A stretch of 14,086 nucleotides of DNA from UBA2979 sp963694535 (GTDB lineage Bacteria > Chloroflexota > Dehalococcoidia > UBA2979). A model generated the notes under the pieces. The model was not told the origin of the DNA. It worked only from the letters and a program-made list of their open reading frames with translations, and did no database searches. The stretch covers positions 1-14,086 of the forward strand of contig CAVODE010000053.1 of assembly GCA_963694535.1 (NCBI GenBank), given 5' to 3'. The position numbers and the translations under genes were made by a program. Of the stretch, positions 1 through 7,592 are shown in pieces (positions within the stretch are counted from its first letter, which is position 1; every line of letters starts with the position of its first letter).

Positions 1-720
1 ACTACTTGGGAGGTAATTTCACCACGTTTGTGGGTTACCGGACAACTTGGATTAGCTGCACTTCTCATTATTTTTCCGATTGGCATTTTTGCTGGAGGAT
101 TAGGGGCTCGTTTTCGTGGTGGTTGGCTAGATCCCACAATCACACTTTCTTTATTATTTGCAGCAGCATTACCGGGAATTTTGGTGGTTGCCGTGTTGCA
201 GTGGTTATTTGCTGTTCAATTATCTCTGTTACCGGTGGGTGGTTGGGGTGGTTGGATTGATATCTATTGGATAGCTGGAATAGTGGCTGTCCCCATTCCA
301 GATCCACACATTTATATCCCACTTATTGCATATACATTGGGTGGCTTTGTTGGCGTGGCTCGTTTGGTGCGCGCTACAGTTCTTGAAGTAAACCGAACTG
401 ATTATGTAAGAACTGCTCGAGCGAAAGGACTTAGCGAAGGCGTCGTTCAGCGCCGACACGTACTCAGAAATTCTCTTTTGCCACTGGTGACCGTCGTAGC
501 ATTTTCACTCGCCGGAATAATTGAAGGCTCAATTATTGCAGAAACCCTACTCGGGATACCAGGCATAGGTTCGTTTCTCTTTCAGGCAATTGGTAGTAGG
601 GACTACAACGCCATACAGGCATTAACGGTTATATATTCTGCAACTTTCATAATAATGAACCTTGTGGCGGATCTAGCATATAGCCTGGTGGATCCTAGAA
701 TCCAAGTTGGTGACACCTAA
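1..720 (+). CDS. DppB/OppB-type peptide ABC transporter permease, 5'-truncated by window edge
   Basis: This is an inner-membrane permease of a peptide/nickel-type ABC importer, one half of the translocation pore. The reading frame is open from base 1, and its first residues (TTWEVISPRLW) already match the part of DppB before the second membrane helix, so the true start lies upstream. A TTG at base 28 is an internal codon, not a credible start. The 239 visible residues hold several hydrophobic helices and the cytoplasmic EAA loop that contacts the ATPase (DYVRTARAKG onward, about fragment residues 134-156). They end in the family's typical VDPRI tail. The stop codon shares one base with the ATG of the dppC-like gene (TAATG), which indicates translational coupling. 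Substrate cannot be read from permeases alone; the binding protein and ATPases are not in the window. The family call is firm and the substrate is unknown. Confidence 0.9.
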   Translation, partial: TTWEVISPRLWVTGQLGLAALLIIFPIGIFAGGLGARFRGGWLDPTITLSLLFAAALPGILVVAVLQWLFAVQLSLLPVGGWGGWIDIYWIAGIVAVPIPDPHIYIPLIAYTLGGFVGVARLVRATVLEVNRTDYVRTARAKGLSEGVVQRRHVLRNSLLPLVTVVAFSLAGIIEGSIIAETLLGIPGIGSFLFQAIGSRDYNAIQALTVIYSATFIIMNLVADLAYSLVDPRIQVGDT

Positions 721-1694
721 TGAATAGGAGAGATTCTGAAATCGATTCTGGGTTACCGATTAATATAAATAAGAAATCGATGAGCCTAACGGCTGCTGTT
801 TGGGCAAGATTTTGCCAGAAACGGTTAGGCGTACTTTCTTTAATAATCGTTATAAGCTTGTTTGTAATAGGAATCTTAGCTCCGGTTCTTTCACCCTACG
901 ATTACCGCCAAACAGATCTTACGTCGGCTTTACTTTCTCCTGGTTCAGAGGGACACCTTTTGGGGACTGACCGTTTGGGACGAGATCTACTTACGCGTAC
1001 AATTTACTCGATACGTACAACGGTGATAATCACGGCGATTACGGTGCTAACGGGTGGTCTTTTGTTGGGCCCTGTCCTTGGGCTTCTGGCAGGTTTTTTT
1101 GGTAGATGGACCGATGTATTGATATCAAGAATAGGAGAGATTCTATCCAGTCTACCGGCATTACTTATGATGATCCTAATTAATGCAACTCTTGATGAAC
1201 GACTTAGAGACCAAATTAGAAAGTTTGAGGATTGGTCAGGAATCGACGGCCTGATATCCACAGGCGCATACTCATATTTCCTAGTGTTTGGCACCCTTTC
1301 GCTATTTTTCTGGGTTGGATCCATGCGAATAGTAAGAGCTCAGGTATTGAGTATTCGGGAGTTGGATTACATAACAGCGGCTGAAGCATTAGGTGCAACA
1401 CCTGCCAGGATTTTGAGTCGTCATATTTTTCCGAATGTAGCGTTTTTGATTATTCTAGGCGTTTCCTCAGCTCTTGCTGGAATTGCTGGGAGTGAACTTG
1501 TTCTGACTTGGGTGGGCGTGGGTGTTCAGCCACCCATGCCTTCGTTTGGTTCGCTATTATTTGAAGGCAGTGGAGCTCGCACAGTCAGAGCATATCCGCA
1601 TCTACTCTTGGTTCCAGGAACTATTGTGACGCTGCTGCTTTTTTGCTTTGTTTTACTAGGTGACGCAATAAATGACGCTTATCGCGGGGATTGA
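720..1694 (+). CDS. DppC/OppC-type peptide ABC transporter permease
   Basis: This is the second permease of the peptide-type ABC importer, pairing with the upstream DppB-like protein in the cytoplasmic membrane. At 324 residues it is complete. It has a cytoplasmic N-terminal stretch and a first membrane helix at about 38-57, in the OppC_N region. The hallmark LGTDRLGRDLLTR follows at 81-93, then further helices. The EAA loop (DYITAAEALGATPARILSRH) at 216-235 docks onto the ATPase. Between helices there is a polar, charged loop of about 30 residues (157-184), longer than in the E. coli protein; it probably faces outward. The start overlaps the upstream stop as TAATG; Met21 is a possible alternative but the coupling favours the first ATG. 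A hairpin downstream probably ends the transport operon. The ligand (peptide, nickel or other) is not determinable here. Confidence 0.92.
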   Translation: MNRRDSEIDSGLPININKKSMSLTAAVWARFCQKRLGVLSLIIVISLFVIGILAPVLSPYDYRQTDLTSALLSPGSEGHLLGTDRLGRDLLTRTIYSIRTTVIITAITVLTGGLLLGPVLGLLAGFFGRWTDVLISRIGEILSSLPALLMMILINATLDERLRDQIRKFEDWSGIDGLISTGAYSYFLVFGTLSLFFWVGSMRIVRAQVLSIRELDYITAAEALGATPARILSRHIFPNVAFLIILGVSSALAGIAGSELVLTWVGVGVQPPMPSFGSLLFEGSGARTVRAYPHLLLVPGTIVTLLLFCFVLLGDAINDAYRGD

Positions 1695-1727
1695 TTCGTT
1701 GACCGAATGCTGTGATAGGATCAGTAA

Positions 1728-1754
1728 CCGTCTCGTTAGAGACGGCTTTATTTT
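1728..1754 (+). terminator. Candidate intrinsic terminator after the ABC permease operon
   Basis: A perfect 7-bp stem (CCGTCTC / GAGACGG) with a GTTA loop is followed by CTTTATTTT. It lies 33 bp after the dppC-like stop and 27 bp before the trigger factor start. The U tract is interrupted by C and A, so efficiency may be partial. It separates the transport genes from the tig-clpPX unit. It could instead act as a 5' UTR hairpin of tig if that promoter lies upstream of it. Confidence 0.6.
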
Positions 1755-1781
1755 GACTGGTGAAAAACTCGAGGAATAGCA

Positions 1782-3239
1782 ATGACAGCAATAACTTCTG
1801 AACGCCTTCCGGACTCTTTAATCTCATTAGAAATCGAGGTTGAGCCTGAACGAGTTGAAAAATCAATGGAGAAGGCTGTTCGGAAAATTTCACAGCAGGT
1901 AAAAATCAAGGGATTTAGACCAGGTAAGGCCCCTAGAAGAGCTGTAGTGGCTTCCGTTGGGGAGGAACAGGTGTTTGCGACTGCAATAGATGAGCTATTG
2001 CCATTAGTTGTTGAAGAAGCAGTCAAAGAAGAAGAGATTGATATTGTTGGTCCTGCTGAAGATGTGGACATAAAATCTCGCGATCCGTTAATTATCGTTG
2101 CTAAGATGCCCGTCAGACCGACCGTAGACTTAGGTGAATACAAAACTCTTCGCGCCCCCAAAGAGCAATTAAGTGTTACTGACGAACAGAAAATTGAAGC
2201 TATTTTGAATGTTCAGAGGCGTTTTGCAGTTCTTGAACCAGTTGATCGTGCGGTCGCATGGAACGATTACATCAGAGGTGACTTTCGGGTGGAAATTCCT
2301 GAGCGTGAGAATGATTCTGGTTCGACGGACGAGGCTGTTGACCAATCAGAGGAGGACACAGAATTCCCTGTCCGAGAGAATGAAGTAGCACTATTGCCAG
2401 GCCTTTCTGAACACTTAATTGGCCTGAATGTTAGTGAGGACGATCAAGTAATTGAATACGAACTTAGTGGGGAAGACTTGCCTGAGGCCTTAGCAGGAAG
2501 AATTGCAAAATTCACTATCTCTATTAAGGAAGTTAAGGAAGAAACACTACCTGAGCTAGATAACGAGTTTATTGTTTCTCTTGACGAAGAAGGAGTCACT
2601 ACAGTTTCTGAGTTGGAAGCGAGTCTCACAAAACAGTTACAGGAAAGTATTGATGCAAAAATACAGAATGATTACCGAGAAGAAATCCTTGATCTACTGC
2701 TTGCAACCGCCTCGATAGAGTATCCAAATATCCTTGTGGAAAGAGCAATCGATCAGATGATCGATCGTGAATCGAATCATGCATCACATACACGAGAAGG
2801 ATTGGAACAATGGTTGGAATCAATCGGCCAGAGCGAGGAGGAAGTTCGCTCGGCTCTTCAGGACAATGCGACTATAAGCCTTAGGCGTGAACTTGTTCTT
2901 AGTGAGTTGTCGACAGTTGAAAAAATTGAGGTAGATGCTGAGGCAGTAGACGAACAAATTGATGCTGCTATCGAGTCAATCACCAGTGGCCAAGAAGGTC
3001 TGGAGGCTCAAGCACGACAGATGATTGATACGCCAGATTACCGACGGACCTTGGCTAGCCAGCAAGTTATTGATAATGCACTCGCAAGACTTGAAGATAT
3101 TTGTACAGCAGAGTTTGAAGATTTAGTTGATGATAGTGAGTCATCGACTGACGAAGGAAAAACTTCTAGGAGGGGCTCTCGCAGGAGTAAGACACCTGCG
3201 ACTGAAGACGCTGTATCCGAGAATACCGAACCGAGCTAA
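1782..3239 (+). CDS. tig: Trigger factor, ribosome-associated chaperone/prolyl isomerase
   Basis: This chaperone binds the ribosome exit tunnel and shields nascent chains. The N-terminal ribosome-docking domain carries the signature GFRPGKAP at residues 44-51. The FKBP-like isomerase domain spans about 160-250 (NDYIRGDF near its start, LLPGLSEHLIGL for the usual IPGFE segment). It is interrupted by an acidic, low-complexity insert at about 173-197 and is clearly divergent, so isomerase activity is uncertain. The helical C-terminal chaperone domain runs from about 255 to 445. At 485 residues it is longer than the usual 430-450 because of the insert and a charged, Ser/Arg-rich tail (about 450-485). 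A GAGGA ribosome site at 1771-1775 sits 6 nt before the ATG. The protein is followed 38 bp later by clpP, the common tig-clpP-clpX order, and co-transcription is likely. Confidence 0.96.
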   Translation: MTAITSERLPDSLISLEIEVEPERVEKSMEKAVRKISQQVKIKGFRPGKAPRRAVVASVGEEQVFATAIDELLPLVVEEAVKEEEIDIVGPAEDVDIKSRDPLIIVAKMPVRPTVDLGEYKTLRAPKEQLSVTDEQKIEAILNVQRRFAVLEPVDRAVAWNDYIRGDFRVEIPERENDSGSTDEAVDQSEEDTEFPVRENEVALLPGLSEHLIGLNVSEDDQVIEYELSGEDLPEALAGRIAKFTISIKEVKEETLPELDNEFIVSLDEEGVTTVSELEASLTKQLQESIDAKIQNDYREEILDLLLATASIEYPNILVERAIDQMIDRESNHASHTREGLEQWLESIGQSEEEVRSALQDNATISLRRELVLSELSTVEKIEVDAEAVDEQIDAAIESITSGQEGLEAQARQMIDTPDYRRTLASQQVIDNALARLEDICTAEFEDLVDDSESSTDEGKTSRRGSRRSKTPATEDAVSENTEPS

Positions 3240-3277
3240 AGTTAATTGATCGTCCATTAATATGAAAAGGAAATAGC

Positions 3278-3919
3278 ATGACTTATCAACGACCGCGGCT
3301 TCAGGATTTCTCTGAAAGTTTTCTTACCCCACAAAATATTGTCCCTATGGTGGTTGAGCAAACTGCTCGCGGTGAGCGTGCCTATGATATCTATTCTCTT
3401 TTACTTAAGGAACGAATAGTTTTCTTAGGAACTGCAATCGATGATCAGGTAGCAAATACTATTGTCGCTCAACTTTTATTTTTGGAGCGTGAGGAGCCAG
3501 ATCGTGATATATCGATATACATCAATTCGCCAGGTGGGATGATTTATGCCGGTTTGGCGATTTTCGACACTATGAATTTGATTCGAGCGGACGTGAGCAC
3601 GATTGCAGTGGGTGTTACGGCATCTATGGGAACTGTACTTTTGTCAGCAGGAGAAAAAGGTAAACGATTTGCCCTTCCTAATTCAACCATTCATATGCAT
3701 CAGGCTCTTGGTGGCGGTTCTGGGCAGGCATCTGATGTTGAAATACAGGCTCGAGAACTTATTCGTAATAATGAGAAAATTCGCCAAATTCTTTCTGATG
3801 CCACTGGCCAGCCGATGGAGCGAATAAAACAGGACACGGATAGGGATATTTATCTAACAGCTGATGAAGCTAAGGAATATGGATTAGTTGACGAGTTATT
3901 GCAGAAAGTGTCTGAATAA
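3278..3919 (+). CDS. clpP: ATP-dependent Clp protease proteolytic subunit ClpP
   Basis: This cytoplasmic serine protease forms the tetradecameric degradation chamber that works with ClpX. Catalytic residues are Ser116 in GVTASMGT, His141 in MHQALGG and Asp190 in DTDRDIYLT, in canonical spacing. The family segment MVVEQTARGERAYDIYSLLL begins at about residue 24. About 19-20 residues precede the IVPMVVEQ start of the expected mature protein, so a self-cleaved propeptide somewhat longer than E. coli's 14 residues is likely. At 213 residues the length is normal. An AAAAGGA ribosome site at 3265-3271 precedes the ATG by 6 nt. Only one clpP is present here, unlike the clpP1-clpP2 tandem of most Actinobacteria; a second copy elsewhere cannot be excluded. 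It sits between trigger factor and clpX, its functional partner. Confidence 0.97.
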   Translation: MTYQRPRLQDFSESFLTPQNIVPMVVEQTARGERAYDIYSLLLKERIVFLGTAIDDQVANTIVAQLLFLEREEPDRDISIYINSPGGMIYAGLAIFDTMNLIRADVSTIAVGVTASMGTVLLSAGEKGKRFALPNSTIHMHQALGGGSGQASDVEIQARELIRNNEKIRQILSDATGQPMERIKQDTDRDIYLTADEAKEYGLVDELLQKVSE

Positions 3920-4009
3920 CTTTCTATTCTTCTCTGGGTAACAAGATTGAGTGTTATGCGTTAACTTCGAAGTGGAGAGTGAACTCTGCCAAGGAAGTGA
4001 TGAGATCTA

Positions 4010-5314
4010 ATGACCTCAGGTGCGAGTAATAAACGCGGCAGAACACAGTATCACTGTTCATTTTGTGGTAAAAATCAGGATCAGGTCAATCGACTGATTG
4101 CAGGCCCTGGATCGGTGTATATCTGCAATGAATGTGTAAAGCTCTGTCAAGACATCATTAATGAAGAGGAAAACTCGCTAGTCGAGCCTCTCGGTGACAC
4201 CGAGGTGAGTGCAGAGTTTTCTTGGACACCAGAACAAATAGTAAATGTACTGGACGATTTTATAGTCGGACAAGAGCAGACTAAGAAAATGCTGGCGGTT
4301 GCCGTTTACAATCACTACAAACGAGTCGACGCAAAATGGGATTCAGATATTGAACTGGATAAGTCGAATATCTTATTGATCGGTGGTACCGGTACTGGCA
4401 AGACTGAATTTGCCCGTACCCTTGCGAGAATTTTGGAAGTTCCTTTTTCGATAGCAGACGCGACCGCACTCACTGAAGCGGGCTATGTGGGCGAAGATGT
4501 AGAAAACATCCTTCTGCGCCTGCTTGAGGCTGCCGACTTTGATATGCAGCGAGCTGAGAAAGGGATCATTTATATTGATGAAATAGATAAAGTCTCTCGT
4601 AAAACTGACAACCCGTCGATTACTCGAGATGTGTCAGGTGAGGGTGTTCAGCAGGCATTGCTTAAAATTATTGAGGGAGTGGTTGCATCAGTTCCACCAC
4701 AAGGCGGACGAAAACACCCGCATCAGGAATTCCTGCAGTTCGATACGTCAAACGTTTTATTTATTTGTGGCGGGGCCTTTGAAGGACTAGAGGATGTGAT
4801 TGGGCGTCGGCGAGGCATTGCCAACCGGCCTCTTGGATTTGATACCGCGAACTCTTCTGACGTGAGTAATGAAATTGAAAAAGCCGAGATACTAAGACAC
4901 GTAACACACGATGATCTTTTACAGTATGGATTAATTCCAGAATTTGTAGGCCGCCTTCCGGTAATCTCAACTCTTATGCCTCTTGATTTGGAGATGATGA
5001 CCAACATCCTTACCGAGCCCAAGAATGCTGTATTGAAACAGTTTCAGCATATGTTTAGGATTGATGGAGTTGAACTTCAGATTACTGATGAGGCCCTAAC
5101 AGCAGTCGCAGAAAAAGCATTGGGACAACGTACAGGTGCTCGTGGCTTAAGAACAGTTCTTGAACAGATTCTTATGGAAACTATGTTCGAGATTCCAAGT
5201 CGTACAGATATTAAGACATGTGTCATAACTAGTGAGACAGTTGTGGATAATCAACGGCCACTACTGATGACCGCATCAGACGCAGACGCATTTGAAGAAT
5301 CTAAATCTGCTTAG
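4010..5314 (+). CDS. clpX: ATP-dependent Clp protease ATP-binding subunit ClpX
   Basis: This AAA+ unfoldase recognises tagged proteins, threads them through its pore and feeds ClpP. An N-terminal zinc-binding domain has C16-x2-C19 and C39-x2-C42. Walker A is GGTGTGKT at 125-132 (the common form is GPTGSGKT; the invariant GKT is kept). The pore loop is GYVG at 158-161. Walker B is IIYIDEID with D190/E191. The RKH substrate loop is at 234-236, the sensor/box VII arginine at R315 (EFVGR), and sensor 2 is GARGLR with R378. The ClpP-docking loop reads PLGF (about 274-277) in place of the usual IGF, a conservative change. At 434 residues it is full length. A 90-bp gap separates it from clpP. The nearest strong purine stretch (AAGGA at 3991-3995) is 14 nt from the ATG, so translation initiation may be weak or use the closer GAG. 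Confidence 0.97.
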   Translation: MTSGASNKRGRTQYHCSFCGKNQDQVNRLIAGPGSVYICNECVKLCQDIINEEENSLVEPLGDTEVSAEFSWTPEQIVNVLDDFIVGQEQTKKMLAVAVYNHYKRVDAKWDSDIELDKSNILLIGGTGTGKTEFARTLARILEVPFSIADATALTEAGYVGEDVENILLRLLEAADFDMQRAEKGIIYIDEIDKVSRKTDNPSITRDVSGEGVQQALLKIIEGVVASVPPQGGRKHPHQEFLQFDTSNVLFICGGAFEGLEDVIGRRRGIANRPLGFDTANSSDVSNEIEKAEILRHVTHDDLLQYGLIPEFVGRLPVISTLMPLDLEMMTNILTEPKNAVLKQFQHMFRIDGVELQITDEALTAVAEKALGQRTGARGLRTVLEQILMETMFEIPSRTDIKTCVITSETVVDNQRPLLMTASDADAFEESKSA

Positions 5315-5330
5315 GGTTTGCGATGTTTTT

Positions 5331-6089
5331 TTGAGAACCACAGGATCAAAAAAACGAGTTCGACTTGATCAGTTGCTGGTAGAGCAGGGCTTAGTCTCTG
5401 GAAGAGATCGTGCACGTGCATTCGTGCTTGCGCGTGAGGTGATGGTAGATGGTGCGACTGTTACGCAACCGAGTACGCTAATTTGGTCTGATTCAAAGTT
5501 GGCATTGACCGAGAAACCTCGATACGTTTCCCGCGGTGGAGATAAGCTTGCTCACGCATTGTCACAGACCGGAATAGAGGTTAACGGCAAAATTTGTCTA
5601 GATATAGGTGTTTCAACAGGTGGCTTTACTGATTGCCTTTTGCAAAATGGCGCGGTACATGTTTTGGCGGTTGACGTTGCGTATGGAGAACTGCATACAA
5701 ACTTGCGCAGTGATGGGCGTGTAACTATTTTTGAGCGTACTAACGCTCGAAACTTACCGAATTTTGATAAGGTTATAGATCTCGCTGTAATGGATGTGTC
5801 ATTTATTTCAGCAAGAAAAATACTTCCCTCGCTTTTTCAGGCTATTAAACCAGAGGCAGAAGTGTTGGTATTAGTCAAACCTCAATTTGAGGCAGGACGA
5901 TCGGAGATATTAAAAGGTGGAGTAGTCCGGGATTCAAGAGTTCATGCACGTACGGTTTCGGAGGTCGGAATTTGTGCTATGGAGTTAGGGCTCCGAATTG
6001 AGGGAGTTGTTCGTTCCCCCCTGAAAGGACCAGCAGGAAATATCGAATTTTTTCTTAGATTGCTGAAGCCGAAGATTGAACCGACATAG
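5331..6089 (+). CDS. tlyA: TlyA-family rRNA 2'-O-methyltransferase (hemolysin A family)
   Basis: This protein probably methylates ribose 2'-OH of cytidines in 16S/23S rRNA using S-adenosylmethionine, as mycobacterial TlyA does. An N-terminal S4 RNA-binding domain spans about 9-60 (RVRLDQLLVEQGL). An FtsJ/RrmJ-like methyltransferase domain follows, with the SAM-binding DIGVSTGGFTD at 91-101. The expected K-D-K-E tetrad is present at about K72 (SRGGDKL), D155 (MDVSF), K183 (LVKPQFE) and E239 (GNIEFF). No ATG fits the frame near the N terminus. The chosen TTG gives 252 residues and places the tetrad almost at the positions I recall for M. tuberculosis TlyA. A TTG at 5292 would overlap clpX by 23 bp and add 13 unconserved residues. 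AGGG at 5313-5316 is rather far (14 nt) from the chosen start. Family certain, exact start moderate. Confidence 0.9.
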   Translation: MRTTGSKKRVRLDQLLVEQGLVSGRDRARAFVLAREVMVDGATVTQPSTLIWSDSKLALTEKPRYVSRGGDKLAHALSQTGIEVNGKICLDIGVSTGGFTDCLLQNGAVHVLAVDVAYGELHTNLRSDGRVTIFERTNARNLPNFDKVIDLAVMDVSFISARKILPSLFQAIKPEAEVLVLVKPQFEAGRSEILKGGVVRDSRVHARTVSEVGICAMELGLRIEGVVRSPLKGPAGNIEFFLRLLKPKIEPT

Positions 6090-6120
6090 TGGGTATGAGA
6101 AATTAATATAGGATTGACTA

Positions 6121-7053
6121 ATGACTTCAAAACGTTCACTTACTGCTTCAATTGCATTTCCCGCACCTTTGAAGATTGGATTGTGTTTTCCTGATCACTT
6201 TTCAGAAGCAGAGGAAAAGTGTGCAGAAGTAAGCAAATGGTTGGAGCAGTATGCCGTCAGCACGTGGACACTGCCACTTCCACAGTCATTTCCTGACGCA
6301 CTAAGAGAAAAAATGTCAACTTTGATTGAGGAGACAGATCTTCTAATTTGTGTTGGTGGTGATGGCACTGTACTAAAGGCATTTGAGCTTGTCTCATCGC
6401 GTGATATACCTGTGCTTGGTATCAGGCTGGGGCGACTCGGTTTTTTGGCGGAAGTGATCGAATCTGAAATTGAACAAACTCTTAGAGAAATTATGGAAAA
6501 TCGATCATTAGTATTTGAGAGAAATTTAATTGATGGCTTGGTAGTGGGTCACGATACTTCGTTTTCAGCGCTAAACGATATCGTTATTGGGCGAGATTCA
6601 ATTGGTAGTACAATTTCAATACTAGCAGAAATTGACGAGACATTAGTCGCTGAGTACAGAGCCGACGCGGTGATTATTGCTACTGCAACCGGATCGACGG
6701 GGTACTCATTATCTGCCGGGGGACCGATCTTGCATCCTTCAGAACGTTCGATTGTGATGACACCTGTCGCTCCTCATCTGACACGATCTAACAGTCTTAT
6801 AGTTCCACCTCAGTCTGAAATTAGGCTAACTTTGGTTCGAGGAAATGAAAGCGGAGCACTCCTTAGTTTTGATGGCATTCGTCAGCATCATCTGAATAAC
6901 GGGGACTCTATTCTGGTAAAAAGCTCTGCGAGGGTAGCTAAATTTGTTACTACTAATGGGGGACACGATTTTTATTCGAAGGTGGCAAAGAGATTGGGTT
7001 GGCTTAGAGCTGATTACGTATCTGTGTATGATAATCCAGATGACTCTAATTAG
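6121..7053 (+). CDS. nadK: NAD kinase (ATP/polyphosphate-dependent)
   Basis: This cytoplasmic enzyme phosphorylates NAD to NADP, the only route to NADP in most bacteria. The GGDGT phosphate-donor motif is at 79-83 and its Asp81 is the expected catalytic residue. LGRLGFLAEV at 103-112 follows, then the ALND motif at 150-153, and the conserved TATGSTGYSLSAGGPI block at 188-203 that binds nucleotide. At 310 residues the length is normal. The first 18 or so residues before LKIGLCFP are unconserved, as is common. In the GINxGxLGFL element the Asn position is Arg102; other NAD kinases vary here too. An AGGA ribosome site at 6110-6113 sits 7 nt before the ATG. It lies 31 bp after tlyA, a neighbour pair also seen in Actinobacteria and other Gram-positive-type genomes, and 14 bp before the GNAT gene. 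Confidence 0.96.
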   Translation: MTSKRSLTASIAFPAPLKIGLCFPDHFSEAEEKCAEVSKWLEQYAVSTWTLPLPQSFPDALREKMSTLIEETDLLICVGGDGTVLKAFELVSSRDIPVLGIRLGRLGFLAEVIESEIEQTLREIMENRSLVFERNLIDGLVVGHDTSFSALNDIVIGRDSIGSTISILAEIDETLVAEYRADAVIIATATGSTGYSLSAGGPILHPSERSIVMTPVAPHLTRSNSLIVPPQSEIRLTLVRGNESGALLSFDGIRQHHLNNGDSILVKSSARVAKFVTTNGGHDFYSKVAKRLGWLRADYVSVYDNPDDSN

Positions 7054-7067
7054 TATAGGATTTAAGG

Positions 7068-7568
7068 ATGAACGAAAACGAGACCATAACTGTTGATAAA
7101 ATCCCTAGTGGAGAAATAGTCCGAGCTCAAATGATTGACGGAGCGGGGATTGCACAACTTGTAAATTACTGGGCAGCTCAAGGCCAGATGTTGCCGAGAA
7201 CTCTGGGTGAAACCTATGAACATCTTCGGGATTTTTATGTCGTAAGATCTGATGATGATATTGTCGGCTGCGCAGCGTTACATCTCGTATGGTCTGATTT
7301 GGCGGAGGTAAAATCAGTTGCCGTTGACGAGAAGATGCAAGGCAAAGGCTTGGGTGCGTTACTGGTGAACTCTTGTGTAGATGAGGCACGACGTTTAGGT
7401 CTCGCACGAGTATTTGCGTTGACCTATCAACCAGATTTCTTTGAGCGACTTGGCTGGGTGAAAGCTGATGTGATGAACTTACCTAGAAAAGTATGGAACG
7501 AATGTTACCGATGCCCTAAGTTTCCCAGCTGCGACGAAATTGCGATGGTCCTGGAATTAAGCTCATAA
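7068..7568 (+). CDS. GNAT acetyltransferase, ArgA/N-acetylglutamate synthase-like
   Basis: This is a short GNAT-fold acetyltransferase of the stand-alone ArgA-like group (compare M. tuberculosis Rv2747), in which some members acetylate glutamate for arginine synthesis. Visible signs are a central VGCAALHLVWSDLAEVKSVAV strand region (66-86), the acetyl-CoA loop QGKGLGA at 91-97 (Q-x-x-G-x-G/A), LARVFALTYQPDFFERLGW (112-130), and an MLPRTLGETYEHLRDFYV segment near the N terminus. At 166 residues it lacks the amino-acid-kinase domain of E. coli ArgA. A C-terminal C-x2-C-x5-C cluster (C146, C149, C155; ECYRCPKFPSC) is shared by part of this group and may bind metal or stabilise the fold. A TATAGGATT stretch containing AGGA lies 7 nt before the ATG, as for nadK. 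No arginine genes are adjacent, so the substrate assignment is inferred only. Confidence 0.85.
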   Translation: MNENETITVDKIPSGEIVRAQMIDGAGIAQLVNYWAAQGQMLPRTLGETYEHLRDFYVVRSDDDIVGCAALHLVWSDLAEVKSVAVDEKMQGKGLGALLVNSCVDEARRLGLARVFALTYQPDFFERLGWVKADVMNLPRKVWNECYRCPKFPSCDEIAMVLELSS

Positions 7569-7580
7569 CAGAAGATTCAT

Positions 7581-7586
7581 GAGGAG
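7581..7586 (+). promoter_or_regulatory. Ribosome binding site fixing a TTG start
   Basis: GAGGAG lies 6 nt before the TTG at 7593. It is the strongest Shine-Dalgarno match nearby, and no in-frame ATG occurs close to it, so it supports TTG initiation of the Nudix gene. Confidence 0.75.
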
Positions 7587-7592
7587 TTTATT

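Noticed and set aside
1004..1324. Long antisense open frames within the permease, trigger factor, clpX and sdhA genes
   Set aside because: They lie opposite well-supported coding sequence, show no recognisable motif and have no ribosome site pattern, so they are shadows of the real genes.
1699..1721. TTGACC and TAGGAT as a promoter for trigger factor
   Set aside because: The spacing is only 11 bp, too short for a sigma-70 promoter.
3964..3987. Two short palindromes (ACTTCGAAGT and AGAGTGAACTCT) in the clpP-clpX gap, considered as an operator or heat-shock element
   Set aside because: They do not match CIRCE or CtsR sites, have tiny loops and no U tract, and short palindromes of this size occur by chance.
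6424..6426. Asn-to-Arg change (Arg102) in the GINxGxLGFL element of NAD kinase
   Set aside because: This position already varies in the family (His in Listeria-type enzymes, as I recall), and the GGDGT, ALND and TGSTGYSLSAGGP motifs are intact, so loss of function is not indicated.
6107..7062. TATAGGATT repeated just before nadK (6107-6115) and before the GNAT gene (7054-7062), considered as a shared regulatory repeat
   Set aside because: It is 9 bp and contains an AGGA ribosome site 7 nt before the ATG in both cases, so a simple ribosome-binding context explains it.
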